Positions 26,046 through 34,841 of a DNA stretch of 64,000 nucleotides are shown one piece after another (the stretch's first letter is position 1; each line of letters starts with the position of its first letter). The notes beneath the pieces were generated by a model, which was given only the letters and a program-made list of their open reading frames with translations, did no database searches and had not been told where the DNA came from. The position numbers and the translations under genes were made by a program. The stretch is from Neurospora tetraspora (taxonomy: Eukaryota > Ascomycota > Sordariomycetes > Sordariales > Sordariaceae): positions 248,001-312,000 of the forward strand of contig NW_026944389.1 in the NCBI RefSeq assembly GCF_033439725.1. Direction: 5' to 3'.

Positions 26046-28029
26046 GGTGGTTGTTGGTTTGAGAGTGTTGAGATGAGTGTTGATGTATCGAAGGGAAGTG
26101 GTTGTTGGATGACTGACCTGGAGTGAAGAACAGGAACTCAAAGGTATGGTTGATCAGTCAACCTCTTATACAGATGATCGTCAGGTCCAAAGCCAAGTAT
26201 AATATCGGAGCCCGCAAGACCACATGGAGTGTTGTGCATGCATTGTCCGTGGTCCCCGCGTTTCGAAGGAGGACCATCTCCGTTGATCGCACCCAGACCA
26301 CCATCCAACAGCTTCGTGAGGCCAATCACATCGATCGATGGAATGACGAGATATGGCGAATTCGTGTCGACATGCTTCAGTTGTTCGTGAACAGCACCTT
26401 TTGTGATTCCGCGATCGGTGTCCGTTGCCGTCTCGGTGCCGTGTGTGCGGGGAAGTGCCGAATGAGGGTGTTTTGGATTGCAACATGAGCGCCGTGATGT
26501 CGTGAATCTGGGCGTTTATTCGCAGCGGTTCTAGCGTAACCAGCAGGATGTATTCATCCAGCATCGGCGTTAAGGAGAAAGCTTGGTCGGGTAGGTCGTC
26601 TTGGCATCGCAGTGTTGGCCAGAGGTCGAGGATACGGGTACGACTGCCAAACAGACACCAAATTCGGAGGACGTTGTCCTTTAGTGCTTACCTCTCTGTT
26701 CAATCTGGTAATGAGGGGTGCCGACTCCCGCAACATATAGGTTGCTTTCGCGATGTTGGAATTGACCAATGGCTGCGTCGCCTTTGTCATTCGCGTCAGG
26801 GTCAGGGTCGAGCACGTCAACACCAGCACGCCATCACCACCTGGCGGATTGCCAATAACTACCCCTCTCCCCCACGCGACGATGAGGGGACCCCACGATG
26901 TCGACTTTCAATTCCCTCCGATATCATGAACCTTTTCGAGCGTTTCTGGGCTTGCGCAGGATTTGGTTTTCAACGAAGAGATGGCGATGGGGTGTTGAGA
27001 ATAGTTTGTTCAGACACTTGCTTGTAGTTGAAAGACTATAGGCTTGGCATTCGAATGACTTGGTTCTCGACCATTATCGACTTCTTCAGCTGACTTTGAA
27101 TGTATGCTTTATGATATCAAGTGCTGTGATGGAGGTGATGTCTTCGAGTGTCCAGAGCGTGTAAACCAGGTGTGTGGTTGAAAACCGCCACGCACCGAGT
27201 CCCTGAGGCTCAAACCTACTACTTCGCGGCTGCACTCCCCATGGCCACTTCAGCTGGAGGATGAAAAGCAGCGTTCGTGGCTTGGTCCAGAATGCGGAGC
27301 TCACTCCCATTCGGTAGATATCGCTGTAGAGTTGTAGACCCTTATCGCTTCCCACGCCAACCTCATTCCAGCCAAGGATCACGCCTACACAGCCTATCAA
27401 CCGTGGCGCTGGGCCAGACCTCTCAACGATGTCTTCGCTGTGTAGTACTCTTCGTGTCTTTTACGTCTCCAACCTCTCAACATCATGGCGCCGAGAGCTT
27501 GGGACGTGAATTGGGACACATCTTGGGACGTGGCGAACCATACACCCAAGCTCTCCAAGACGCGCGGAAGTGCCGTGTAGGAACCCGTACCAGTTCTTCG
27601 GTTGACGGTTTAGTCGTGGCAAGTGGTAAGCCGCCAATTGCAATGACACGCTTTGCAGGAGGAGGCATCCTATTCGGTAGGGTATTGCTGGCTACGACGT
27701 CGGATTCCGTGGTGGTGCTTGGTGCTGCCTTGTATGCATCCCTCCGTGGTGATGTGCAACTTCGTCGACATGTCGAAATCGTTTCCCTGGAGCGGCTCAT
27801 AGTATCGGGGTACTATCGCGACATGGTCTTTGTCGATCGCCTCCCAAGATGTCTGAACTCATATAGACTTCCAAGTTCCCAGCTTGAGTCTTGAGATTTC
27901 TGTTGTGATTGTGCCACCACCAACTCTGGATGTTTGGAGAGTGTTGTATTCGAATCTCATCTCTTCTGTTTTTCTTGAGGCAGGGACCAAGTCCGTTCAT
28001 CAGACGCCCAGCCCGGCCAGTGAACAACC
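26046..28029. other. 2-kb divergent intergenic region between the dioxygenase and the permease
   Basis: Presumed to contain both promoters. Open frames on both strands (for example 27277-27894 plus, 27086-27400 minus) show no family features. I did not find a clear Cys3/MetR palindrome by eye. Confidence 0.4.
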
Positions 28030-30213
28030 ATGGCGACAGTCCTCACAAAGGGCGGTTCCCCGCCCATAACCATATCCCCGCCCTCAGACGGGAACGACTC
28101 CCCGACCGGGTCGAAAGGGTCCAACATCAATGTCTCCCTCTCTTCCATTCCTCCTCTAGGCGTAGCTATCGAAGAACGTCGTTTCTGGTTCCAACGAGCC
28201 AAGTCATACGATCCCACTGCCATTGCCACCCAGGTCTCAGTCTTCGACGACCCGGATACAGCTGAGAAGTATCAACCTCGGCCGGACTGGTGAGTCTCAT
28301 CCCTCCAAACATACCGGCAGCAAGGGAAGTGGTGCTGATAGAAGGCGTAACGCAAAGGGAAAACATTCACCGGTTTGACCCCCTTGAGCGTTGGACATGG
28401 GGCGAGGAACATCGACTGATCCGCAAGATCGACTGGCGAATCATGGTGTGGGCGTGCATCATGTTCATGGCGCTGGAGCTGGATCGGGCAAATATCAGCC
28501 AGGCGTTGACGGACAATTTCTTGGGGGATTTGCACATGACGACGAATGGTTTGTCTCCCTTCCTTTCCCGGATGCCCCTTCCACTTTCCCTCTCCTTTCA
28601 TTATCTCCTCCGGAACCTCGTCCTCGACTCTTCCCGCTCTCTCCCATTGGACCCCTTCCTTCTCTTGCTGTCCTCCCCTACAGTTCCCATCACCCACCCC
28701 AGCAGTTGCTAACCCGTGCCACAGACTACAACCTCGGCAACTCCGTCTTCAAACTCGCCTTCCTCTGCGCCGAACTTCCCTCCCAGCTCGTCTCCAAATG
28801 GATGGGTCCCGACCGTTGGATTCCCTCCCAAATGGTTCTCTGGTCCATCGTCGCCACTGCTCAATTCTGGCTTAGCGGCCGGACCTCCTTCCTTGCCTGC
28901 CGTGCCCTGCTCGGTATCCTCCAGGGCGGCTTCATCCCCGATGTGATCTTGTACCTCAGTTACTTCTACAAGCACCACGAACTGAGTCTTAGATTGGGCT
29001 TCTTTTGGACGGCGATGAGTATTGCAGATATTGCGAGCGCGCTGTTGGCGTATGGGTTGTTGCATATGCGAGGCGTGCAGGGACATGCGGGGTGGAGGTG
29101 GTTGTTTTTGATTGAGGTGAGTGCCCCTGACTGTCCACTTGGGGGAAGGGGAGAAGATGTTATGCTGACTGACAGGAAACAGGGCCTCATGACACTCGTC
29201 ATCGGCATCTTCGCCTTCGTCCTCATGCCCGCCGGCCCCTGCCACACCGCCAGCTGGTTCCGCGGCAAGAACGGGTGGTTCACCGAAAAAGAAGAGAAGA
29301 TCATGGTCAACCGGGTCATCCGCGAAGATCCAAGCAAGAGCGACATGCACAACCGCGAGCCCATCACGCCGAGACTTCTCTGGCAGAGTCTCAAGGACTT
29401 TGATCTCTGGTATGCCTCCTCCAGTCCCTACTCTTCCACTTGGAATGATACTAACCCTCCCCGAAAAAACAGGCCCATCTACATCCTAGGCCTCGTCTTC
29501 CAAATCCCCATGACGCCCATAGCCCAATACCTCACCCTCACCCTCAAAGGCCTACACTTCGACACCTTCCAAGCCAACCTGCTCACCATCCCGTACACCG
29601 TCGTGCACATGATCACCATGCTGGGCATCACCTATCTCGGGGAGATCTTTAACGAGCTGACCTTCATCGCTGCCTCAGGGCAGATCTGGGCTTTGCCGTT
29701 CTTGATCTACCTCAACAGCGTCGACACCGCGGGCGTGAATCGGTGGGTGATTTACGCGGTCACGACGCTGTTACTTGGGTACCCCAATGCCCATCCTATT
29801 CAGGTCGGGTGGAATAGCAGAAACTCGAATACGGTTCGGTCGAGGACGGTGTCGGCGGCTTGTTATAATATGTTTGTGCAGGCGGGGGGGATTGTGAGTT
29901 CGAATATTTATCGGAAGGGTGAGTTTCGTTTGTTTCGGATTGAGGGTTCGGGTTCGATGTGATGTTGAGAACAGGATGCTGACGATGGCGTGAAACAGAT
30001 GATGCGCCGCTGTATAAGCGTGGGAATAAGCAGCTGTTGGCTATTTGCTGCATGAACATTGCGCTGTACATTCTGGTCAAGGCGTATTACATGTTCCGCA
30101 ACAAGCAGAAGGCGCGCAAGTGGGAGGCCATGACGGCGGAGGAGAGACTCGAGTATTTGGCGAACACGACCGACAAGGGGAACAAGAGGTTGGATTTCAG
30201 GTTCCAGCACTGA
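28030..30213 (+). CDS. MFS permease of the anion:cation symporter (ACS) family
   Basis: Six exons fit in phase: 28030-28289, 28358-28548, 28725-29116, 29183-29409, 29473-29918 and 29999-30213, giving 576 residues. After a disordered Ser/Pro-rich N-terminus comes the family core: [21 protein letters not shown] opening helix 1, RANISQAL, then [24 protein letters not shown] before helix 6, and a cytosolic loop with [15 protein letters not shown]. The ending is a C-terminal cytosolic tail with [17 protein letters not shown]. About twelve hydrophobic segments are visible. The family includes fungal allantoate, pantothenate and vitamin permeases and yeast Soa1 (YIL166C), which carries sulfonates and sulfate-type ions. 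A Soa1-like role is inferred from sequence flavour plus the adjacent TauD-type gene, and is not proven. Confidence 0.88.
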
Positions 30214-30807
30214 GGTGTTTGATTTCGCAGTCTTGGATCGGTTGTCGTGCGGATTTGGGTGCGCTCATGGTGGCGTTGGTGGTGTAAACGGTTGACGATT
30301 GATGTCGAGGGTAGGTGAAGGAAATAGTGGTTGCAGAAAGGAAATAAAGAAGAAAAGTCAGCGAGACGCCAAAGTCGCTGTGAAATTGTTAGTGCACTCT
30401 CCAACTGCTTCTTATCGACAATTCGGAGTTCTCCGCACGACCCCTCCGGTTCGCGTTGACCCCGCCTCATCCGGCTGTCCGGTTCGTGCGAACTGCGGCG
30501 TGACATCAATTTGGTGCCCCGTGCGTCACGGCAGTCGGCCAATGACCTTTTGCATTTCAACGACATCAGGATGTGTGGGTAATAAATGCAACGGACTTCC
30601 GTATTTATCACAAAAACTGTTACAAGTGGAAGGTGCACCCCACCTAGATTTTCCATCTTCGAGTATTTAGACCTGGCCTGGCCGGCCATTCCTCTTCTCT
30701 CCAACCAAGCCACCAACTGAGCATTTTCCCCCACCTACTATTCCATTGGTTTAAAATCCGCCGACTGCTGCTTCGAGGTCGCAAATATTCCTCCGTCTCA
30801 GTTATCC
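30214..30807. other. Intergenic
   Basis: Presumed terminator of the permease and promoter of the following transcript; no gene seen. Confidence 0.4.
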
Positions 30808-31343
30808 ATGAACACCCATCGTATTGCATCCTTGACGGCTCGTCGTTGCTGGTCCGGTGCTCGCCCTTCCAGATCCAGTTTTGTTAGTCAACAAAGACCC
30901 GCTGCCCCCGCGTTCCACTCAGCCGCTGCCAACTTCAACCCGTCAACATCAGTTCGTCACCCGGCCATTGTTCAACGGGCGCAAACGAAGGGCCAATCTG
31001 GTGAGTTCACAGAAAGATGATAGAGCTGAAACCGTACCTACATCAACCCCTGAATCCACTGAGTCATCGCTAACCAAGATAAACAGCGCTCCATAACAAT
31101 TTCCCTCACCAATCACACACAAATCTGTTAGTGCACCGTCCGCCCGGCCCGACTTCCGCCAGGGTTTTTAACAAATTTCTCAAACCCTCCGGATCCGAGC
31201 CCCGAGTCATCCCGTCGTCGCACCACACCACAACCAACCGTTTCCCATCTCTATTTCACCATCCTCTCATTAGCTCTCACCCTCATTTCCCTCCCTCTCC
31301 TCTCACCCAAAACCACCTTTCACCAACTCACACCTCCCAGTAA
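30808..31343 (+). CDS. Possible small spliced frame, or 5' leader exon, upstream of the isomerase
   Basis: An ATG at 30808 opens a frame with a mitochondrial-presequence look: Arg/Ser/Ala-rich, no acidic residues in the first 60, including LTARRCWSGARPSRSS. At 31001 there is a consensus GTGAGT donor; a CTAAC branch-like site lies near 31069 and a CAG acceptor at 31083-31085. Splicing this 85-nt intron keeps a frame to TAA at 31341-31343 (about 150 residues). Its end is pyrimidine-driven His/Pro/Ser-rich sequence that looks like untranslated leader. An alternative acceptor at 31161-31162 would instead join the exon in frame to the isomerase ATG at 31369, adding an N-terminal extension of about 133 residues. 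It may simply be a uORF. Confidence 0.3.
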
Positions 31344-31368
31344 CCGTCCCCTCCACACACCCACCAAA

Positions 31369-32211
31369 ATGGCCACCGACGCCGTCTCCGCCGCCGCCCG
31401 CATCGAGGAATCCAAGCGCCTCGCCGCCTCCCAAGCCGTGCAAGACCACCTCCTCCCTACCTACACGCACATCGGCATCGGCTCCGGCTCCACAGTCGTC
31501 TACGTCGTCGACGCCATCGCCTCCCTCCCCCGCTCCGTCACCAGCCAAATGGCCTTCTACCCGACCGGGGACCAATCAAGAGACCTGATCAAGGCCGCCG
31601 GTTTCCGCCTCGGTTACATCGAAGACTTACCCCGCGGCCAAATGTTGGACGTCTGTTTCGACGGCGCCGACGAAGTCGATCCCGCTTTGAACCTGATCAA
31701 AGGCGGCGGCGCTTGCCTCTTACAGGAGAAGATCGTGGCCACGGCCGCTAGAAAATTTGTCTGCGTCGCAGACTTCAGGAAGATCAGCAAGAACCTGGGA
31801 ACGGAATGGAAGCAGGGCATCCCCGTCGAGGTGTTTCCGATGGCGGTGCCGCGAGTGTTGGATGAACTTAAGAGGTTGGGGAGCACGGGGGCGAAGATCA
31901 GACCTGGCACGCCGGGGAAGGCGGGAGCGTGTGTGACGGATAATGGACTGCGGATTGTGGATGCGGCTTTTAAGCCTTTGTTGACGCAGCTGCCGGAGGG
32001 GAAGAAGGATGGGGAGGAGGGCGTTTGGACGGTGGATGGGTTGGCGAGGCGCTTGATTGAGATTCCGGGCGTGGCCGAGCATGGGTTGTTTTATGGAAAG
32101 AGTGGACTGGAGGTGGAGAGCGGAGCGCAGAAGCCGGTTGCGGCGTACTTTGGTATGGCGGATGGGACGGTTAAGGTGCAGACGCTGGAGAAGGGGTTGG
32201 TCCGGGTGTGA
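31369..32211 (+). CDS. rki1: Ribose-5-phosphate isomerase A
   Basis: An uninterrupted 280-residue frame from the ATG at 31369. It carries the RpiA signatures: the phosphate-binding GIGSGSTVVYVVDAI (about residues 36-50), the catalytic DGADEVDP followed by LIKGGGACLLQEK (conserved Asp pair, Lys and Glu), GIPVEVFP, and a late DGLARRLIEIPGVAEHGLF block. The enzyme interconverts ribose-5-phosphate and ribulose-5-phosphate in the non-oxidative pentose phosphate pathway, in the cytosol. Length is slightly above bacterial RpiA and normal for fungi. The gene is intact. Its last 13 or so codons and downstream sequence are partly duplicated about 1.2 kb away, beyond a fragment of a protease gene. A 5' exon adding a targeting sequence is possible. 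Confidence 0.95.
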   Translation: MATDAVSAAARIEESKRLAASQAVQDHLLPTYTHIGIGSGSTVVYVVDAIASLPRSVTSQMAFYPTGDQSRDLIKAAGFRLGYIEDLPRGQMLDVCFDGADEVDPALNLIKGGGACLLQEKIVATAARKFVCVADFRKISKNLGTEWKQGIPVEVFPMAVPRVLDELKRLGSTGAKIRPGTPGKAGACVTDNGLRIVDAAFKPLLTQLPEGKKDGEEGVWTVDGLARRLIEIPGVAEHGLFYGKSGLEVESGAQKPVAAYFGMADGTVKVQTLEKGLVRV

Positions 32212-32600
32212 AGGGGGTTGCTAATGATGGGAGTCTTATGAGAAGGGCGGAGGAAAAGGTGCATGGAACTGGGTGCGATATATACGTCGCGGGATGCTGC
32301 ATTACATGTTTCTTGTGGGTTCATATGCAGTCTTTCAATGGTTTTTTGTGCCATGATCGACTTGGCGCGTCTCATTCATCGGCCGCTACGGAAATGGCCA
32401 TGGGACCGACAGTATTCCGACTTATCGTTGCGGTTTGTATGGCCGTTGGTTTCCTGTTTCTCTTTTTTGTCCATCCAGTCGGGCCTTTACGCATTTTCGT
32501 ATGTCTTATATGCGAACCTGCCCGGTCACTGCCATCGAGAGCAAGTTCTGCAGCCTTCGCCTCTTCACGCTCACTGAAAGATACGGAGGTCGACATGAAC
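32173..32600 (+). repeat. Direct repeat copy 1: 3' end of the isomerase gene plus downstream flank
   Basis: Collinear with 33373-34600 once the two insertions there are removed. Anchors: AAGGTGCAGACGCTGGAG (32173) versus the same with one C-to-T change (33373); GTGCCATGATCGAC (32348) versus GTACCATAATCGAC (34404); GCCATCGAGAGC (32531) versus the same (34555). Divergence is substantial, with small indels. Confidence 0.75.
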
Positions 32601-32674
32601 AAAAGTTCTTTATGCGCGGTGTCTTACCGCTCTCAGTGCAGCTGGATGAAGTTGCAGGAGGAAGGGTTTGGTTG

Positions 32675-32800
32675 TGGAGATGATAATAGGCACGATGAGG
32701 GAACCGAGTTGGGGGGTACACCCTCGCTTCTTACGATAGACATGATTGGTGATAGATACACGACTTGCGATGATATCCAACTTTCATTCTGCAACATGTA
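32675..32800 (+). repeat. Short copy of the jen1 3' flank (copy A)
   Basis: Matches 62285-62400 downstream of jen1 and, inverted, 48720-48850. Shared anchors are GATGATAAT/GATGATGAT, then CGAGTTGG..GG.ACACCCTCG or its GGATATACCCTCG form. The match stops about at the stop codon of the neighbouring protease fragment. Confidence 0.65.
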
Positions 32801-33371
32801 CTACTCCTCCACCTTCAGTTTGTTCAGGAACTCCATGAGCACTTTCCTGGTCTCCTCCGTGTCTTTTGGGTGGGAATCCGTGTTCCATTTCAAGTCGTGC
32901 TTCACCGATTTAGCACCTCTGCTATCGACCGCCCCTGGCTTCACGGGGGATTCCCAATGCAAGGGTACGAACTTCCACACCCGCAGAAACTTGTGGTCTT
33001 CCGACTTGGCTGCCATGGTTTTGAAAGCGCGTCGCATGGTCGCCAAGCTCTGGATATCGTTGAACCCAATTGCTGACTCATTGGGTGCCATTGACGCCCG
33101 CGTCAATCGATCACAGTAAATCAGAACCCCTGCCAAGCCAGCCGCCAGCGCCGTCGATATTGAACTCCCACCCGCCGGCACTTCGCTCCCGTAACCACGT
33201 CTGCTTCCGCTGCCACTTTGCCCGTTCTGTCGCTTGACGTGGACGGACTCGTCTCCCGGCAGCAGGAAGTCGCTGTTGTTCGCCGATACCCAAGAAAGTC
33301 TTGCACCATCTCCCGTCGACGCCCCGATCTTGATGTAATGCCCTGTCCTGCCGGGATACGTGTTGTTACGA
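32801..33371 (-). pseudogene. Truncated C-terminal copy of the ankyrin-subtilase gene
   Basis: The minus strand is open from about 33371 to a TAG at 32801-32803 (about 189 codons) and is clearly homologous to the last third of the intact protease at 44409-48077. It shares TYPGR, IKIGAS.GDGA.LSWVSAN, FLLPGDE.VHV, the catalytic-Ser block GSSISTALAAGLAGVLIYCDRLT, and a .DHKFLRVWKFVPL segment. It lacks the ankyrin part and the catalytic Asp and His. It has no ATG, so it is a dead fragment although the frame is intact. At 33371 it meets, head-on, a duplicate of the isomerase 3' end. Its stop codon abuts a copy of the jen1 3' flank, the same tail-to-tail neighbour as the intact gene has. Confidence 0.88.
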
Positions 33372-33508
33372 GAAGGTGTAGACGCTGGAGAAGGTGTTAG
33401 TATAAAGGGGGTGAGGATGATGGAAACCTAATAGAAGTGTAGAGGAAAACGTGGACGGGATAAGGGCGGATATATAGATTACCCAATACTAGATTTCATA
33501 TTTCCTTA

Positions 33509-33767
33509 TGTGACGAACCGTTACAAGCACAGGAGTATATCGCTGGGAATATGATCAACGGTAGTAGTAGCCAAAAGGTACTGGTCGATTGTGAAAGCTA
33601 TTGCTTGCTGAAGAGCCCAGTAGACAGAAGGCCTGGGAAGGCCTTCTTTATATACTGGTCCTTCAGTGTGCGCCGCTGCGCCGGTGAGGCTATTCTCGGC
33701 CACCCGGCGCGGCCCTGATTGGTCTACCTAGCTGCTTACATAAGTGGTCCCTTATTGGATCGTAACA
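33509..33767. mobile_element. Solo LTR of an LTR retrotransposon, 5-bp target duplication
   Basis: 259 bp beginning TGTGACGAACCG and ending GGATCGTAACA, flanked by CCTTA on both sides (33504-33508 and 33768-33772). It contains a TATA-like CTTTATATACTGG near 33650. TG...CA ends plus a perfect 5-bp duplication are the standard signature. No internal retrotransposon sequence follows, so it is a solo LTR left by recombination. Confidence 0.88.
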
Positions 33768-33810
33768 CCTTAGTGTTAAACGGTGCCTTCAACCTCTTGG
33801 CCGTACCATA

Positions 33811-34403
33811 GAGAAAACCTCCGCGCACTCTAAGCCCAACCTACACGCACTCTAAGACCCATATGACAGCTGTTATATAAATACGGTCGTTCTATATAGT
33901 AATCTGGGGTCTTTTCAATGTTCTAAACATCGCCCCCACTAGAGTAAAAGTCGTGATACTTTTCGTAGTGTTATAAACCCCCCCAAACTCGATATCGCCA
34001 TTATAGTAGCTACATACACAGCCGTATAGTCTCGATGCCTGGAATCCCCCTCTCTTATACGCTAGCTTTTACGCGAGAAGGAGGCGGCGCTTGCAAATAT
34101 CGCATCAGTATCGATAGAATCGCAACGACGACGGGGAGGGTTGGCGGCCATCTACAGCGAGCTGTTAGTTGCAATGTGGTGTTGCGGCGTGTCAAATTAT
34201 TCAAAATCGCGAAGTTCGAGAAATTTCATAAAATGCATGTCAAAATTTCGTGCATTGAAATGGGGTATTTTCACGGCTAAATGTAGGACTTTTGAATGTC
34301 AAATGCCATAGGGTATCATGGGGTGCCAAAGACCCTAACCCTGGGGATTCTATAGGTCTTAGAGTACGTGTAGGCTAACCTTAGAGTACGCGGAGGTTTT
34401 CTC
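33811..34403. mobile_element. Non-autonomous TIR transposon with 8-bp target duplication (hAT- or Mutator-like)
   Basis: 593 bp with 49-bp inverted ends (33811-33859 and 34355-34403), about 43 of 49 positions matching. Both ends start GAGAAAACCTCCGCG and each arm carries the sub-motif ACTCTAAG twice. The flanks are identical 8-mers, GTACCATA at 33803-33810 and 34404-34411, which also match one ancestral copy in the other isomerase repeat. No transposase is present. Eight bp suits hAT; the GAG terminus and long TIR would also suit a Mutator-like element. Confidence 0.85.
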
Positions 34404-34841
34404 GTACCATAATCGACTCGAGGTTTCTCTCCCTCCCGCTACCGGTGAGTTGATCCTCTTGGGGAAGGGTCCGATATCGACCCGGTTTACCGATGCGGGT
34501 TGCAATTCCGTTAGGCGTCTTCCTAATCCTCCGTCCACCCGGCCTCTCTTTTACGCCATCGAGAGCGGGATGTGCAACCTCCACCTTTCCACTAGCTCAG
34601 TACTCATCAACTGCTTGGTAGGGGTAAAGCACATAAAACATATAACACTATGAGATTTCGTTCGAGATCCTTCTGTCCACAAAACCAAGTTACCCTTCAA
34701 GAAATGGCAGTCTACCCAAGAAATAACCAACTTACATCATGTCCATATCCACAGTACACCATCCACACAGTACTGTGTCGTGTCCTCAGCTTTCACTTCG
34801 TCCATGTCTTCCTCCCTTGCCTTAGATTCCACGTCATTCAA

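Larger units (their letters stand above)
33373..34600 (+). repeat. Direct repeat copy 2 of the isomerase 3' end and flank, interrupted by two insertions
   Basis: Begins inside the isomerase coding end (AAGGTGTAGACGCTGGAG, now with an in-frame TAG). It resumes after the solo LTR (33509-33767) and after the TIR element (33811-34403). Removing both leaves about 360 bp, comparable to copy 1. Several differences are C-to-T or G-to-A, compatible with RIP, but transversions and indels also occur. Confidence 0.75.

Noticed and set aside
26123-27894. Possible remnant of a HET-domain or other gene in the divergent spacer
   Set aside because: I looked for HET-type motifs in all frames and found none; the longest frames on both strands overlap and lack domain features.
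33373-34600. Declaring the second isomerase copy RIP-mutated
   Set aside because: Some C-to-T and G-to-A changes fit, but transversions and indels are also frequent and I could not compute a RIP index.
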